The notes beneath the pieces were generated by a model. It had not been told where the DNA came from. It saw only the letters and a program-made list of their open reading frames with translations, and ran no database searches. Shown in pieces: positions 33,213 to 44,629 of a stretch of DNA of 64,000 nucleotides. The stretch comes from Lepidostoma basale (Eukaryota; Arthropoda; Insecta; Trichoptera; Lepidostomatidae). The stretch lies in the NCBI GenBank assembly GCA_022606425.2, contig JAHDVF020000844.1, positions 1 to 64,000 on the forward strand, read 5' to 3'. Numbering within the stretch: position 1 is the first letter of the stretch; every line of letters starts with the position of its first letter. Both the position numbers and the translations under genes were made by a program.

Positions 33213-33552
33213 CGAGGTCTGTTCAAAAAGTATCGCGAATTTTATATTTTTTCAAAAAGTATTTATTTATTCATGAATATCTATTTTGTCCCCTTCAAAG
33301 TAATTCCCCTCGGATATAATACATTTATGCCAACGTTTTTTCCAATCCTCGAAGCACTTAAAAAAATCATTTTTGTGATCTTGTTCAGCTCCTCCTTCGA
33401 TGCCGTCTTTATCTCCTCAATCGTGGCGTAGCGTCGTCCTTTCATGGGCCTCTTCAGTTTTGGAAACAGGAAAAAGTCACAGGGGGCCAGGTCTGGGGAA
33501 TACGGTGGCTGCGGCACCATTACTGTGTTGTTTTTGGCCAAATATTCGCGCA
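33213..33552 (-). mobile_element. mariner remnant inside the satellite
   Basis: Starts at a TA with CGAGGTCTGTTCAAAAAGTA, a mariner-type terminal repeat. Minus-strand coding reads YLAKNNTVMVPQPPYSPDLA, PCDFFLFPKLKRPMKGRR, then after a frameshift at a T-run, KCFEDWKKRWHKC and SEGNYFEGDKIDIHE with a stop. This is the C-terminal third of a mariner transposase including the last catalytic D (in CDFFLF). The 5' two thirds and the other end are gone, and satellite sequence resumes at about 33553. Confidence 0.88.
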
Positions 33553-36086
33553 TGTTTGATTTCTCTCTCGGATAGATATCACATTTGCTTTGAATGAAGA
33601 GGTCATACAGGTCGTGCGTGCTACCGTACCGGAACACGTCAGCCCTTGCACTCTACCCAACTCGATCAATTTCTTTTTCTGGAATCGATTCCTTTAGGGA
33701 TGTGTATTTTCAGGGTATATATGAGAAATGTTTGATTTCTCTCTCGGATAGATATCATATTTGCTTTGAATGAAGAGGTCATACAGGTCGTGCGTGCTAC
33801 CGTACCGGAACACGTCCGCCCTTGCAATCTACCCAACTCGATCAATTTCTTTTTCTGGAATCGATCCTTTAGGGATGTGTATTTTCAGGGTATATATGAG
33901 AAATGTTTGATTTCTCTCTCGGATAGATATCATATTTGCTTTGAATGAAAAGCTCATACAGGTCGTGCGTGCTACCGTACCGGAACACGTCAGCCCTTGC
34001 ACTCTACCCAACTCGATCAATTTCTTTTTCTGGAATCGAAAGTTTTTACGAAAGTTGGGAAACAGTTGTATAAAGCCCAAATTTTGGTGCTTTTCTGATA
34101 TTCCGCTTTCCATCCATTCCTTTAGGAGTGTATTTTCGGGGTATACTCGTATATGAGAAATGTTTGATTTCTCTCTCGGATAGATATCACATTTGCTTTG
34201 AATGAAGAGGTCATACAGGTCGTGCGTGCTACCGTACCGGAACACGTCAGCCCTTGCACTCTACCCATCTCGATCAATTTCTTTTTCTGGAATCGATTCC
34301 TTTAGGGATGTGTATTTTCGGGGTATATAGGAGAAATGTTTGATTTCTCTCTCGGATAGATATCACATTTGCTTTGAATGAAGAGGTCATACAGGTCGTG
34401 CGTGCTACCGTACCGGAACACGTCAGCCCTTGCACTCTACCCAACTCGATCAATTTCTTTTTCTGGAATCGATCCTTTAGGGATGTGTATTTTCAGGGTA
34501 TATATGAGAAATGTTTATTTCTCTCTCGGATAGATATCATATTTGCTTTGAATGAAAAGCTCATACAGGTCGTGCGTGCTACCGTACCGGAACACGTCAG
34601 CCCTTGCACTCTACCCAACTCGATCAATTTCTTTTTCTGGAATCGATCCTTTAGGGATGTGTATTTTCAGGGTATATATGAGAAATGTTTGATTTCTCTC
34701 TCGGATAGATATCATATTTGCTTTGAATGAAAAGCTCATACAGGTCGTGCGTGCTACCGTACCGGAACACGTCAGCCCTTGCACTCTACCCAACTCGATC
34801 AATTTCTTTTTCTGGAATCGAAAGTTTTTACGAAAGTTGGGAAACAGTTGTATAAAGCCCAAATTTTGGTGCTTTTCTGATATTCCGCTTTCCATCCATT
34901 CCTTTAGGAGTGTATTTTCGGGGTATACTCGTATATGAGAAATGTTTGATTTCTCTCTCGGATAGATATCACATTTGCTTTGAATGAAGAGGTCATACAG
35001 GTCGTGCGTGCTACCGTACCGGAACACGTCAGCCCTTGCACTCTACCCAACTCGATCAATTTCTTTTTCTGGAATCGATCCTTTAGGGATGTGTATTTTC
35101 AGGGTATATATGAGAAATGTTTGATTTCTCTCTCGGATAGATATCATATTTGCTTTGAATGAAAAGCTCATACAGGTCGTGCGTGCTACCGTACCGGAAC
35201 ACGTCAGCCCTTGCACTCTACCCAACTCGATCAATTTCTTTTTCTGGAATCGAAAGTTTTTACGAAAGTTGGGAAACAGTTGTATAAAGCCCAAATTTTG
35301 GTGCTTTTCTGATATTCCGCTTTCCATCCATTCCTTTAGGAGTGTATTTTCGGGGTATACTCGTATATGAGAAATGTTTGATTTCTCTCTCGGATAGATA
35401 TCACATTTGCTTTGAATGAAGAGGTCATACAGGTCGTGCGTGCTACCGTACCGGAACACGTCAGCCCTTGCACTCTACCCAACTCGATCAATTTCTTTTT
35501 CTGGAATCGATCCTTTAGGGATGTGTATTTTCAGGGTATATATGAGAAATGTTTGATTTCTCTCTCGGATAGATATCATATTTGCTTTGAATGAAAAGCT
35601 CATACAGGTCGTGCGTGCTACCGTACCGGAACACGTCAGCCCTTGCACTCTACCCAACTCGATCAATTTCTTTTTCTGGAATCGAAAGTTTTTACGAATG
35701 TTGGGAAACAATTGTATAAAGCCCAAATTTTGGTGCTTTTCTGATATTCCGCTTTCCATCCATTCCTTTAGGAGTGTATTTTCGGGGTATACTCGTATAT
35801 GAGAAATGTTTGATTTCTCTCTCGGATAGATATCACATTTGATTTGAATGAAGAGGTCATACAGGTCGTGCGTGCTACCGTACCGGAACACGTCAGCCCT
35901 TGCACTCTACCCAACTCGATCAATTTCTTTTTCTGGAATCGATCCTTTAGGGATGTGTATTTTCAGGGTATATATGAGAAATGTTTGATTTCTCTCTCGG
36001 ATAGATATCATATTTGCTTTGAATGAAAAGCTCATACAGGTCGTGCGTGCTACCGTACCGGAACACGTCAGCCCTTGCACTCTACC

Positions 36087-36593
36087 CAAGGTATATAGAA
36101 TAAATATGGTAAGATATTCCGCGTTTTATTTTTGACATCTACTGCGCAGCTACGTCACGTGGAGACCCAAGCATTAGGTTGTGTAGTATGAGTTAAGTAT
36201 ATATTTATACATTGGGTATGGAATTTTTCTTTGTTTATTTATTACGTCTAATTAAAAGAAGTTTTTGTAATTGTATTAAATAAATTATGACAAATCGTTT
36301 TCTTTATTTAAGTTATTGTTTTTTATATTTTTCTTTTTTTAGAGTTAGCATCTTCAATGAGCTTTAAGTTCATTGTTCTTATTTTGAAAAACATTTTACA
36401 TCGATAAAAAAGATTTTTAACTGGATATGGCAAATCAACTCCATTTGATTTAGCTTGTTTATAGTTATTTAGGTTTTTTTATAGTTTCGTTTCGATTTCG
36501 AGTTCACCACATGACGTCACTTGACAGCAAATTATTAGAAAGGGATAGCATGCTACGTGCGCAATATCTTACCATATTATTCTATATACCTTG
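36087..36593. mobile_element. 507-bp MITE, satellite copy 1
   Basis: Same element as at 14482 (CAAGGTATATAG... ends), flanked by CACTCTACC at 36078-36086 and 36594-36602. The duplicated 9 bp are satellite sequence, so the element inserted into a satellite monomer. Confidence 0.93.
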
Positions 36594-37899
36594 CACTCTA
36601 CCCAACTCGATCAATTTCTTTTTCTGGAATCGAAAGTTTTTACGAAAGTTGGGAAACAGTTGTATAAAGCCCAAATTTTGGTGCTTTTCTGATATTCCGC
36701 TTTCCATCCATTCCTTTAGGAGTGTATTTTCGGGGTATACTCGTATATGAGAAATGTTTGATTTCTCTCTCGGATAGATATCACATTTGCTTTGAATGAA
36801 GAGGTCATACAGGTCGTGCGTGCTACCGTACCGGAACACGTCAGCCCTTGCACTCTACCCAACTCGATCAATTTCTTTTTCTGGAATCGATTCCTTTAGG
36901 GATGTGTATTTTCAGGGTATATATGAGAAATGTTTGATTTCTCTCTCGGATAGATATCATATTTGCTTTGAATGAAAAGCTCATACAGGTCGTGCGTGCT
37001 ACCGTACCGGAACACGTCAGCCCTTGCACTCTACCCAACTCGATCAATTTCTTTTTCTGGAATCGAAAGTTTTTACGAAAGTTGGGAAACAGTTGTATAA
37101 AGCCCAAATTTTGGTGCTTTTCTGATATTCCGCTTTCCATCCATTCCTTTAGGAGTGTATTTTCGGGGTATACTCGTATATGAGAAATGTTTGATTTCTC
37201 TCTCGGATAGATATCACATTTGCTTTGAATGAAGAGGTCATACAGGTCGTGCGTGCTACCGTACCGGAACACGTCAGCCCTTGCACTCTACCCAACTCGA
37301 TCAATTTCTTTTTCTGGAATCGATCCTTTAGGGATGTGTATTTTCAGGGTATATATGAGAAATGTTTGATTTCTCTCTCGGATAGATATCATATTTGCTT
37401 TGAATGAAAAGCTCATACAGGTCGTGCGTGCTACCGTACCGGAACACGTCAGCCCTTGCACTCTACCCAACTCGATCAATTTCTTTTTCTGGAATCGAAA
37501 GTTTTTACGAAAGTTGGGAAACAGTTGTATAAAGCCCAAATTTTGGTGCTTTTCTGATATTCCGCTTTCCATCCATTCCTTTAGGAGTGTATTTTCGGGG
37601 TATACTCGTAAATGAGAAATGTTTGATTTCTCTCTCGGATAGATATCACATTTGCTTTGAATGAAGAGGTCATACAGGTCGTGCGTGCTACCGTACCGGA
37701 ACACGTCAGCCCTTGCACTCTACCCAACTCGATCAATTTCTTTTTCTGGAATCGATCCTTTAGGGATGTGTATTTTCAGGGTATATATGAGAAATGTTTG
37801 ATTTCTCTCTCGGATAGATATCATATTTGCTTTGAATGAAAAGCTCATACAGGTCGTGCGTGCTACCGTACCGGAACACGTCAGCCCTTGCACTCTACC

Positions 37900-38406
37900 C
37901 AAGGTATATAGAATAAATATGGTAAGATATTCCGCGTTTTATTTTTGACATCTACTGCGCAGCTACGTCACGTGGAGACCCAAGCATTAGGTTGTGTAGT
38001 ATGAGTTAAGTATATATTTATACATTGGGTATGGAATTTTTCTTTGTTTATTTATTACGTCTAATTAAAAGAAGTTTTTGTAATTGTATTAAATAAATTA
38101 TGACAAATCGTTTTCTTTATTTAAGTTATTGTTTTTTATATTTTTCTTTTTTTAGAGTTAGCATCTTCAATGAGCTTTAAGTTCATTGTTCTTATTTTGA
38201 AAAACATTTTACATCGATAAAAAAGATTTTTAACTGGATATGGCAAATCAACTCCATTTGATTTAGCTTGTTTATAGTTATTTAGGTTTTTTTATAGTTT
38301 CGTTTCGATTTCGAGTTCACCACATGACGTCACTTGACAGCAAATTATTAGAAAGGGATAGCATGCTACGTGCGCAATATCTTACCATATTATTCTATAT
38401 ACCTTG
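37900..38406. mobile_element. 507-bp MITE, satellite copy 2
   Basis: Flanked by CACTCTACC at 37891-37899 and 38407-38415, the same monomer position as copy 1 and exactly 1813 bp away. One insertion followed by amplification of a larger satellite unit explains this better than two hits at one site. Confidence 0.93.
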
Positions 38407-38756
38407 CACTCTACCCAACTCGATCAATTTCTTTTTCTGGAATCGAAAGTTTTTACGAAAGTTGGGAAACAGTTGTATAAAGCCCAAATTTTGGTGCTTT
38501 TCTGATATTCCGCTTTCCATCCATTCCTTTAGGAGTGTATTTTCGGGGTATACTCGTATATGAGAAATGTTTGATTTCTCTCTCGGATAGATATCACATT
38601 TGCTTTGAATGAAGAGGTCATACAGGTCGTGCAGCCTACCGTACCGGAACACGTCAGCCCTTGCAATCTACCCAACTCGATCAATTTCTTTTTCTGGAAT
38701 CGATCCTTTAGGGATGTGTATTTTCAGGGTATATATGAGATGGCGAACAGAGGAGG

Positions 38757-40055
38757 GTGGAGTGCCGGATTGGTACGTGGAATGTAAGAGGAGGAATGGA
38801 AAGAAAGATGAATGAAATGTGTATTGAAATGAAAAGGCATTGTATAGACATCCTGTGCGTGACTGAGAGCATGATGAAAGAGAGAGGAATGAAGGAGCAT
38901 GGCGACACGCTTGTGTTGTGGTCTGGAGTGAAGCAATCACAAAGAGGCTGTCAGGGCGTTGCGGCGCTACTTTCTCCTAGAATGGCAGAATGTATGAAAG
39001 AATATGAATGTGTGAGCCTGAGGCTTATGTGGATTCGCTTTAAAATCGGATTGACAAGGATTTTCCTCATCATAGGGTACGCTCCAGTCAACTCCGATGG
39101 AGAGGCGGTGAAGGATGAGTTTTGGGATAAAGTTAGGGAAATCGCGGAAGTTAAGAAAGTGAACGAAAGATTAATTTTGGCAGGGGATATGAATGGTTGG
39201 GTGGGAACCCAAAGGAGTGGTTTTGAGGAATGTCTGGGCAAGTTCGGTGATCCTAAGACGAATGATAATGGGATGAGATTGCTTGACGTATGCCTGGAAT
39301 GGAACCTCTTTGTGGCGAATACTATTTTCGACCACAAAAGGATCCATATGTATACATGGCAAAGAGGGAATGAGAGAACGATGATTGATTATGTTGCAAT
39401 TGACTCTAGACTGAGAGGCGACATGGTGGATACCAGAGTGTACAGGGGAGCCGAACTCGAGACGGACCACTTCTTGGTGGTTGCTAGAGTGATCTTGTTT
39501 CGAGGATGGCGATCCAAGACCCGCAAAACAGTGTCCGCCCTGTCTAGAGTCAAAACCGAAAAACTGCAAAATAACGAAGTGAAAGAGAAGTATGTTAATA
39601 CAGTTAATACGAGAATGAGCAAATATGAGATGGATGATTTAAGTGTAGATGAAAAGTGGAACCATCTGAAAGAAAGTTTATATGAAGGAGCAAAAGAAGT
39701 ATGCGGGACGTGTAAGACAGGAAGAATGAATGGTGACGCTTGGTGGAACGAGGACGTAAAAAACAGCGTTATAGAAAAAAAGGATGCGTGGAAGAATTTG
39801 CTTGCAGTGGATAGGGGCGATAGTGAAAAATATATGAGAGCGAAAGAAATATATAAGGTTTGTAAGAATAATGTGAAAGTGAGAGTAAAAGAGTGCAAAG
39901 AAAAGATGAAAATAGAAGAGGGAGAAAAAATCACCCACCACTTCCAGGAGAATATAAAAATGTTCTGGAAGGAGGTTAAAAAAATCTCAGAACTCCTCGG
40001 AAAGCGGATGTGTGAAAGCAATTCTGGGAGAAGACGGAAGAATGCTGACAGATGA
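38757..40055 (+). pseudogene. RTE endonuclease and linker (first part of ORF)
   Basis: 432 codons. The apurinic-type endonuclease that nicks the target is complete: RIGTWNVRGGMERK at residues 4-17, CVTESMMKE (catalytic E region), LAGDMNGWVG, TWQRGNERTMIDYV and ELETDHFLVVARV (catalytic D-H near residue 235). A basic, helical linker follows to about residue 415. The native frame is lost just before 40012, and the last residues (CESNSGRRRKNADR) are read out of frame. The short leader before the start is typical of RTE. It would be one polyprotein with the next frame. Confidence 0.9.
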
Positions 40056-41745
40056 TAAGAGTGTACAAGAAAGATGGATGAACTATTTTAAAGAAATGTA
40101 TGGCAGTAACGTAGCAGCTGATATGGATGCCAGAGAAAATGTAAGTGCTGTGAACACAAATGAAGTAAGTAGTACAGAAGAGATAAGCATGAATGAGATG
40201 AAGAATGCATTGAAAATGATGAAAGGTGGAAAAGCAGTTGGATATGATTGCGTTGCAATAGAGTTTGTCAAGAGTGGTGGCCAGGTGGTTCTTGCATGGC
40301 TTTGCGGACTCCTTAACCAATGTTTGGAGGAGGGGTATACTCCGCTGGACTGGAGAAGAGCAGTTATCATGCCTCTTTACAGGGGTAAGGGAGCCCGTGT
40401 AGACTGTGGGAGCCACAGGGCCATCAGTCTGCTGAGCTCCGTTGGTAAACTATACGGCAGGATACTGATAGAAAGAGTGAGGAAAGTGACATCTGGAAAG
40501 ATTTGGGATGTACAAGGAGCCTTTATGAGTGGACGTGGATGCATGGACCAGATTTTTGCACTCCGCAGTCTAACAGAGAAGGTATTGGCCAAGGACCGAA
40601 AACTTTTCTGTGCGTTTGTGGATCTGCAGAAAGCGTATGACCGAGTTGATAGGAAAAAACTTTGGAAGGTCTTGGCCGAGTATGGAGTGGGCACAAAACT
40701 GATACGCGCGGTCGCATCCCTCTATGAGGAAAGCACCGCTTGTGTCAGGGTTAATGGGGCTGTCACATCTTGGTTTGACATCACCAAAGGTGTCAAACAG
40801 GGTTGTGTGATGTCCCCGTGGTTGTTCAATCTATACTTGGACAAGTGTATGAAAGAACTTGAAGGCATAGACGCTGGTGCTAAGATGAATTGTTTGTCAG
40901 TCAGCTGTTTGTTATATGCAGACGATGCTGTGTTAATCGCTGACAGTAAAGACAATTTGCAAGTCTTAGTGGCAAGGATGTATGAGGCATGCAAAAAGAG
41001 TGACTTGGTGATGAATGTGTCTAAATCTAAAGTGATGGTTTTAGAGAAAAAAGAATGTATGACGATTTGTGATATAAGTGCGATGGGCGAGAAATTGGAG
41101 CAAGTAACTGAATTTACGTATCTGGGAAGCATGTTTACAAGAGACGGAAAAATGGAGAAAGACATCGAAGGAAGGGTTGGTGCTGGGAATAAAATAAATG
41201 GCGCACTCAAAGTCATTACTGCAAATAGAAATATATCCACAGAAGCAAAGATGGCAGTACACAATGGAGTTCTAGTGCCAACTCTCATGTATGGAAGTGA
41301 AGCTTGGAGCTGGCAAAAGAAGGATGAAAGCAGGATAAACGCCGTAGAAATGAGATCACTAAGAAGAATGTGCGGGAAAACATTGTATGATAGAATACCG
41401 AACGATGAAATAAGAAAGAAATGTAAGACAGATGACTGCATCATGAATAAAATTAAGAAAGGATCCCTGAGATGGTTCGGACATATGGAACGAATGGATG
41501 AGAGTAGAATGGTTAAAAAGTTGTACACAAGCAGTGTGAGTGGGAAAAGAAGCCGAGGACGACCGAGGAAAACATGGCATGACCAAATTAACCAATTACT
41601 CAAAGGCGGCCAAATTCGAAGTCGGAATAATCGACGTGCGTGCATGGTGCGATGTATGAATGTGGAGGAAGCCCGAGAGGTGTGCCAGGACAGGCCAGTG
41701 TGGCGATCCATCCTCTCTGCCTACCCCTCCGGGGAAATGGCGTGA
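40012..41745 (+). pseudogene. RTE reverse transcriptase (second part of ORF)
   Basis: 577 codons. RT blocks in order: MPLYRGKGARVDCGSHRAIS, FVDLQKAYDRVDRKKLW (D of block A), GVKQGCVMSPWLFNLYLD, LLYADDAVLIADS (catalytic YADD), SKSKVMVLEK, TYLGSMFTRDGK, then the C-terminal region TLMYGSEAWSW, LRWFGHMERMDE, SRGRPRKTWHDQINQLLK and WRSILSAYPSGEMA, stop. All catalytic residues are intact, and only the one frameshift to the endonuclease frame (near 39990-40012) disables it. This is the best preserved of the RTE copies and a likely recent insertion. Confidence 0.93.
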
Positions 41746-41765
41746 TGGTTAGTTAGTTAGTTAGT

Positions 41766-43205
41766 TATATGAGAAATGTTTGATTTCTCTCTCGGATAGA
41801 TATCATATTTGCTTTGAATGAAAAGCTCATACAGGTCGTGCGTGCTACCGTACCGGAACACGTCAGCCCTTGCACTCTACCCAACTCGATCAATTTCTTT
41901 TTCTGGAATCGAAAGTTTTTACGAAAGTTGGGAAACAGTTGTATAAAGCCCAAATTTTGGTGCTTTTCTGATATTCCGCTTTCCATCCCCAAATTTTGGT
42001 GCTTTTCTTTGAATGAAGAGGTCATACAGGTCGTATTCCTTGCACTCTTCTCGATCAATCCGATTCCTTTAGGAGTGTATTTTCGGGGTATATAGGAGAA
42101 ATGTTTGATTTCTCTCTCGGATAGATATCACATTTGCTTTGAATGAAGAGGTCATACAGGTCGTGCGTGCTACCGTACCGGAACACGTCAGCCCTTGCAC
42201 TCTACCCAACTCGATCAATTTCTTTTTCTGGAATCGAAAGTTTGTACGGAAGTTGGGAAACAGTTGTATAAAGCCCAAATTTTTGGTGCTTTTCTGATAT
42301 TCCGTTTTCTATCGATTCCTTTTGGAGTGTATTTTCGGGGCATATAGGAGAATGGTTTGATTTCTCTCTCGGATAGATATCATATTTGCGTTGAATGAAA
42401 AGGTCATACAGGTCGTGCGTGCTACCGCACCAGAACGCGTCAGCCCTTGCACTCTACCCAACTCGATCAATTTCTTTTTCTGGAATCGAAAGTTTGTACG
42501 GAAGTTGGGAAACAGTTGTATAAAGCCCAAATTTTGGTGCTTTTCTGATATTCCGTTTTCTATCGATTCCTTTTGGAGTGTATTTTCGGGGCATATAGGA
42601 GAAATGTTTGATTTCTCTCTCAGATAGATATCATATTTGCTTTGAATGAAAAGGTCATACAGGTCGTGCGTGCTACCGTACCGGAACACGTCAGCCCTTG
42701 CACTCTACCCAACTCGATCAATTTCTTTTTCTGGAATCGAAAGTTTTTACGAAAGTTGGGAAACAGTTGTATAAAGCCCAAATTTTGGTGCTTTTCTGAT
42801 ATTCCGCTTTCCATCCATTCCTTTAGGAGTGTATTTTCGGGGTATATATGAGAAATGTTTGATTTCTCTCTCGGATAGATATCAAATTTGCTTTGAATGA
42901 AAAGGTCATACAGGTCGTGCGTGCTACCGTACCGGAACACGTCAGCCCTTGCACTCTACCCAACTCGATCAATTTCTTTTTCTGGAATCGAAAGTTTTTA
43001 CGAAAGTTGGGAAACAGTTGTATAAAGCCCAAATTTTGGTGCTTTTCTGATATTCCGCTTTCCATCGATTCCTTTAGGAGTGTATTTTCGGGATATATAG
43101 GAGAAATGTTTGATTTCTCTCTCGGATAGATATCACATTTGGTTTGAATGAAAAGGTCATACAGGGCGTGCGTGCTACTTCGGAACACGTCAGCCATTGC
43201 AATCT
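41766..43205. repeat. Satellite array, right part (mainly ~251-bp monomers)
   Basis: Continuation of the satellite after the RTE insertion. Here long-type monomers follow each other with a period of about 251 bp (equivalent points at 42391, 42642 and 42893), unlike the alternating pattern on the left. A short scrambled stretch lies at 41985-42065. The array fades out near 43205. Confidence 0.92.
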
Positions 43206-43433
43206 TTTAAAGTAGAAAATATTTTGCATATGGAATTCTCCAATGACTAGAATCACTGTGAAATCAAAAGAGTGTTTATCTGTACCTGTTTTGATTCTGT
43301 CCTATAAAGGTGAGAGATATCGGTTGGAACATAAATGACCAATACAGGCAGAAACAAACCAGCAAATCTATTTTTGCAATCTTTTAAAGTAGAAAATTGT
43401 GCCTAACAAGAAATATTTGTAATTTTATATTCA

Positions 43434-44225
43434 TCATCTTTTAACATATGATATTAATGCTATTATGATATTAGGATAAAGAGACAGACTTGTGATATTA
43501 TCATCAGAGCTCGAGCTGTTTAGAATTTCTCTCCTATGCGAGGGCTTTTCTCTTGCTTTCTTTTTCTCTATTTCTGAAGTTTTCTTTAGATTCGTTTTCC
43601 GTTTATCTCTTTCTTTCTTGATAGTTTTTATAGTCTTTTTCATTTCCACGGCTTCTTTATTTTATTATTCATTTATTTATTTAATAAAGTTGTAAAAAAA
43701 TACAGAAACATTTTACAACTTATACTTACTTACAACTTTAAACATCGGTACTTGTAAAAACGACATTTTATAAACAATTAATAATATTTAAAAACATCGG
43801 TACTTACAACAACTTTAAACATCGGTTATTATAAAGCAACATTTTATAAACACTAATATAAAAAAAAACATAAATGAAAAAAAAAAAACATCTTTGATAG
43901 GAGTTGAAGTAAGAATTGCAGAATGTTAGCTATTGAACATTCACCAAAAGAGACATGGACATCATCTTCGCCTTTTTCGGGAGTTGTTGTTTGCTTTGAG
44001 GTTCCACTAGTTGAGGGTATTGGCTCTATGACTTCTCTGATCAGTGTGAAGCATCCCAATAGGTGTAGCGTACTGATCAGTGAATTTATCAGGTTTCACA
44101 GGCCAAATTCCGGCTGCTGCAAATCCACTGATTGCTTTTTCTGGAGTAGCAGCCTTCAAATATGCCTTGTTAAAAAGAGGTGCAATGTCATAAGGTGTCA
44201 ACTTTTCATAGTTATTAGTTTTCAT
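43434..44225 (-). pseudogene. pogo/Tigger-type transposase, C-terminal part
   Basis: 44225-44007 reads LTPYDIAPLFNKAYLKAATP, EKAISGFAAAGIWPVKPDKF, the conserved end of pogo-superfamily transposases. 43649-43434 reads a Lys/Glu/Ser-rich tail (KKKAREKPSHRREILNSSSS), consistent with the disordered end of the same protein. Parts between are lost or frameshifted. The DDE and HTH parts lie at 44360-44590 and 45938-46499, on the other side of a LINE insertion. Confidence 0.75.
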
Positions 44226-44359
44226 GTACAGATCACATTCTTCGTGACTTTAACGGTCCGAAAAATGTCAGATCAAGTGGTTGAGTGCGGTGCGATGTGT
44301 GAGGCTGAGGTGAAGGCATCATTTTGACGACAAAATTCGTAAATATCTAACGATATGTG

Positions 44360-44590
44360 GCTCACATCATTGTCCAGACATCATCCAAAGTTGGCTTGGC
44401 GTGTTCCAAGAAGAGTTCCTCGACCATCCATCTTGATTTTGAGCACCTGTATATTGAATCTGGAGGACCACCTCTTAATGCCGGTGTCATTAGAATGCGT
44501 GGAACAGCGGACTGTGATGTTTTTGCCCCTTTCCCGACTTGTAGCAGTGTTATGGGATCTGGTGGAAGAGGTCGTTAATGTAAAGATTTA
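44360..44590 (-). pseudogene. pogo/Tigger-type transposase, middle DDE piece
   Basis: Minus-strand reading SAVPRILMTPALRGGPPDSI, YRCSKSRWMVEELFLEHAKP aligns with the GGPPGS...SGWM-x-x-E-L-F segment between the first two catalytic acids of pogo transposases. The second catalytic motif (normally D-N-H) is not seen. Confidence 0.6.
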
Positions 44591-44629
44591 TAATTTTTAA
44601 CTTTATATGTATTTTTAATATTATTCAAT

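Larger units (their letters stand above)
32955..38740. repeat. Satellite array, alternating 175- and 257-bp monomers (left part)
   Basis: All monomers share a core around CATACAGGTCGTGCGTGCTA and ACGTCAGCCCTTGCACTCTA. The long type adds a segment with TTGTATAAAGCCCAAATTTT. In 34.2-38.7 kb they mostly alternate, giving a 432-bp higher-order unit (for example equivalent points at 34980, 35412 and 35844). Open frames of 138, 71 and 60 codons recur at each unit on both strands, but no known domain is readable and they end in the same stops, so I treat them as satellite frames rather than genes. The array begins in CR1-like endonuclease sequence. Confidence 0.93.
38741..41765 (+). mobile_element. 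RTE-type LINE, near full length, inserted in satellite
   Basis: Flanked by TATATGAGA (38732-38740 and 41766-41774), a target duplication made of satellite sequence. It ends in a TTAG tail (TTAGTTAGTTAGTTAG), as RTE elements end in short tandem repeats. Relative to copies at 3425 and 57655 it lacks roughly 100 bp of 5' leader. It carries the endonuclease and reverse-transcriptase genes in adjacent frames. Confidence 0.95.

Noticed and set aside
33829..37704. Repeated 138-, 71- and 60-codon open frames on both strands in the satellite
   Set aside because: They recur with the monomer period, have no recognisable domain, and both strands are open at once. Best explained as satellite periodicity rather than a gene family.
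39389..41711. Long minus-strand frames opposite the RTE element (210 and 329 codons)
   Set aside because: Antisense shadows of the RT and endonuclease genes; composition (S/F/L/H-rich) is typical for reverse frames.
41766..43205. Telomeric repeat or telomere-linked LINE at the TTAG tail
   Set aside because: The TTAG repeat is only four units and is the RTE 3' tail, not the insect TTAGG telomere repeat.
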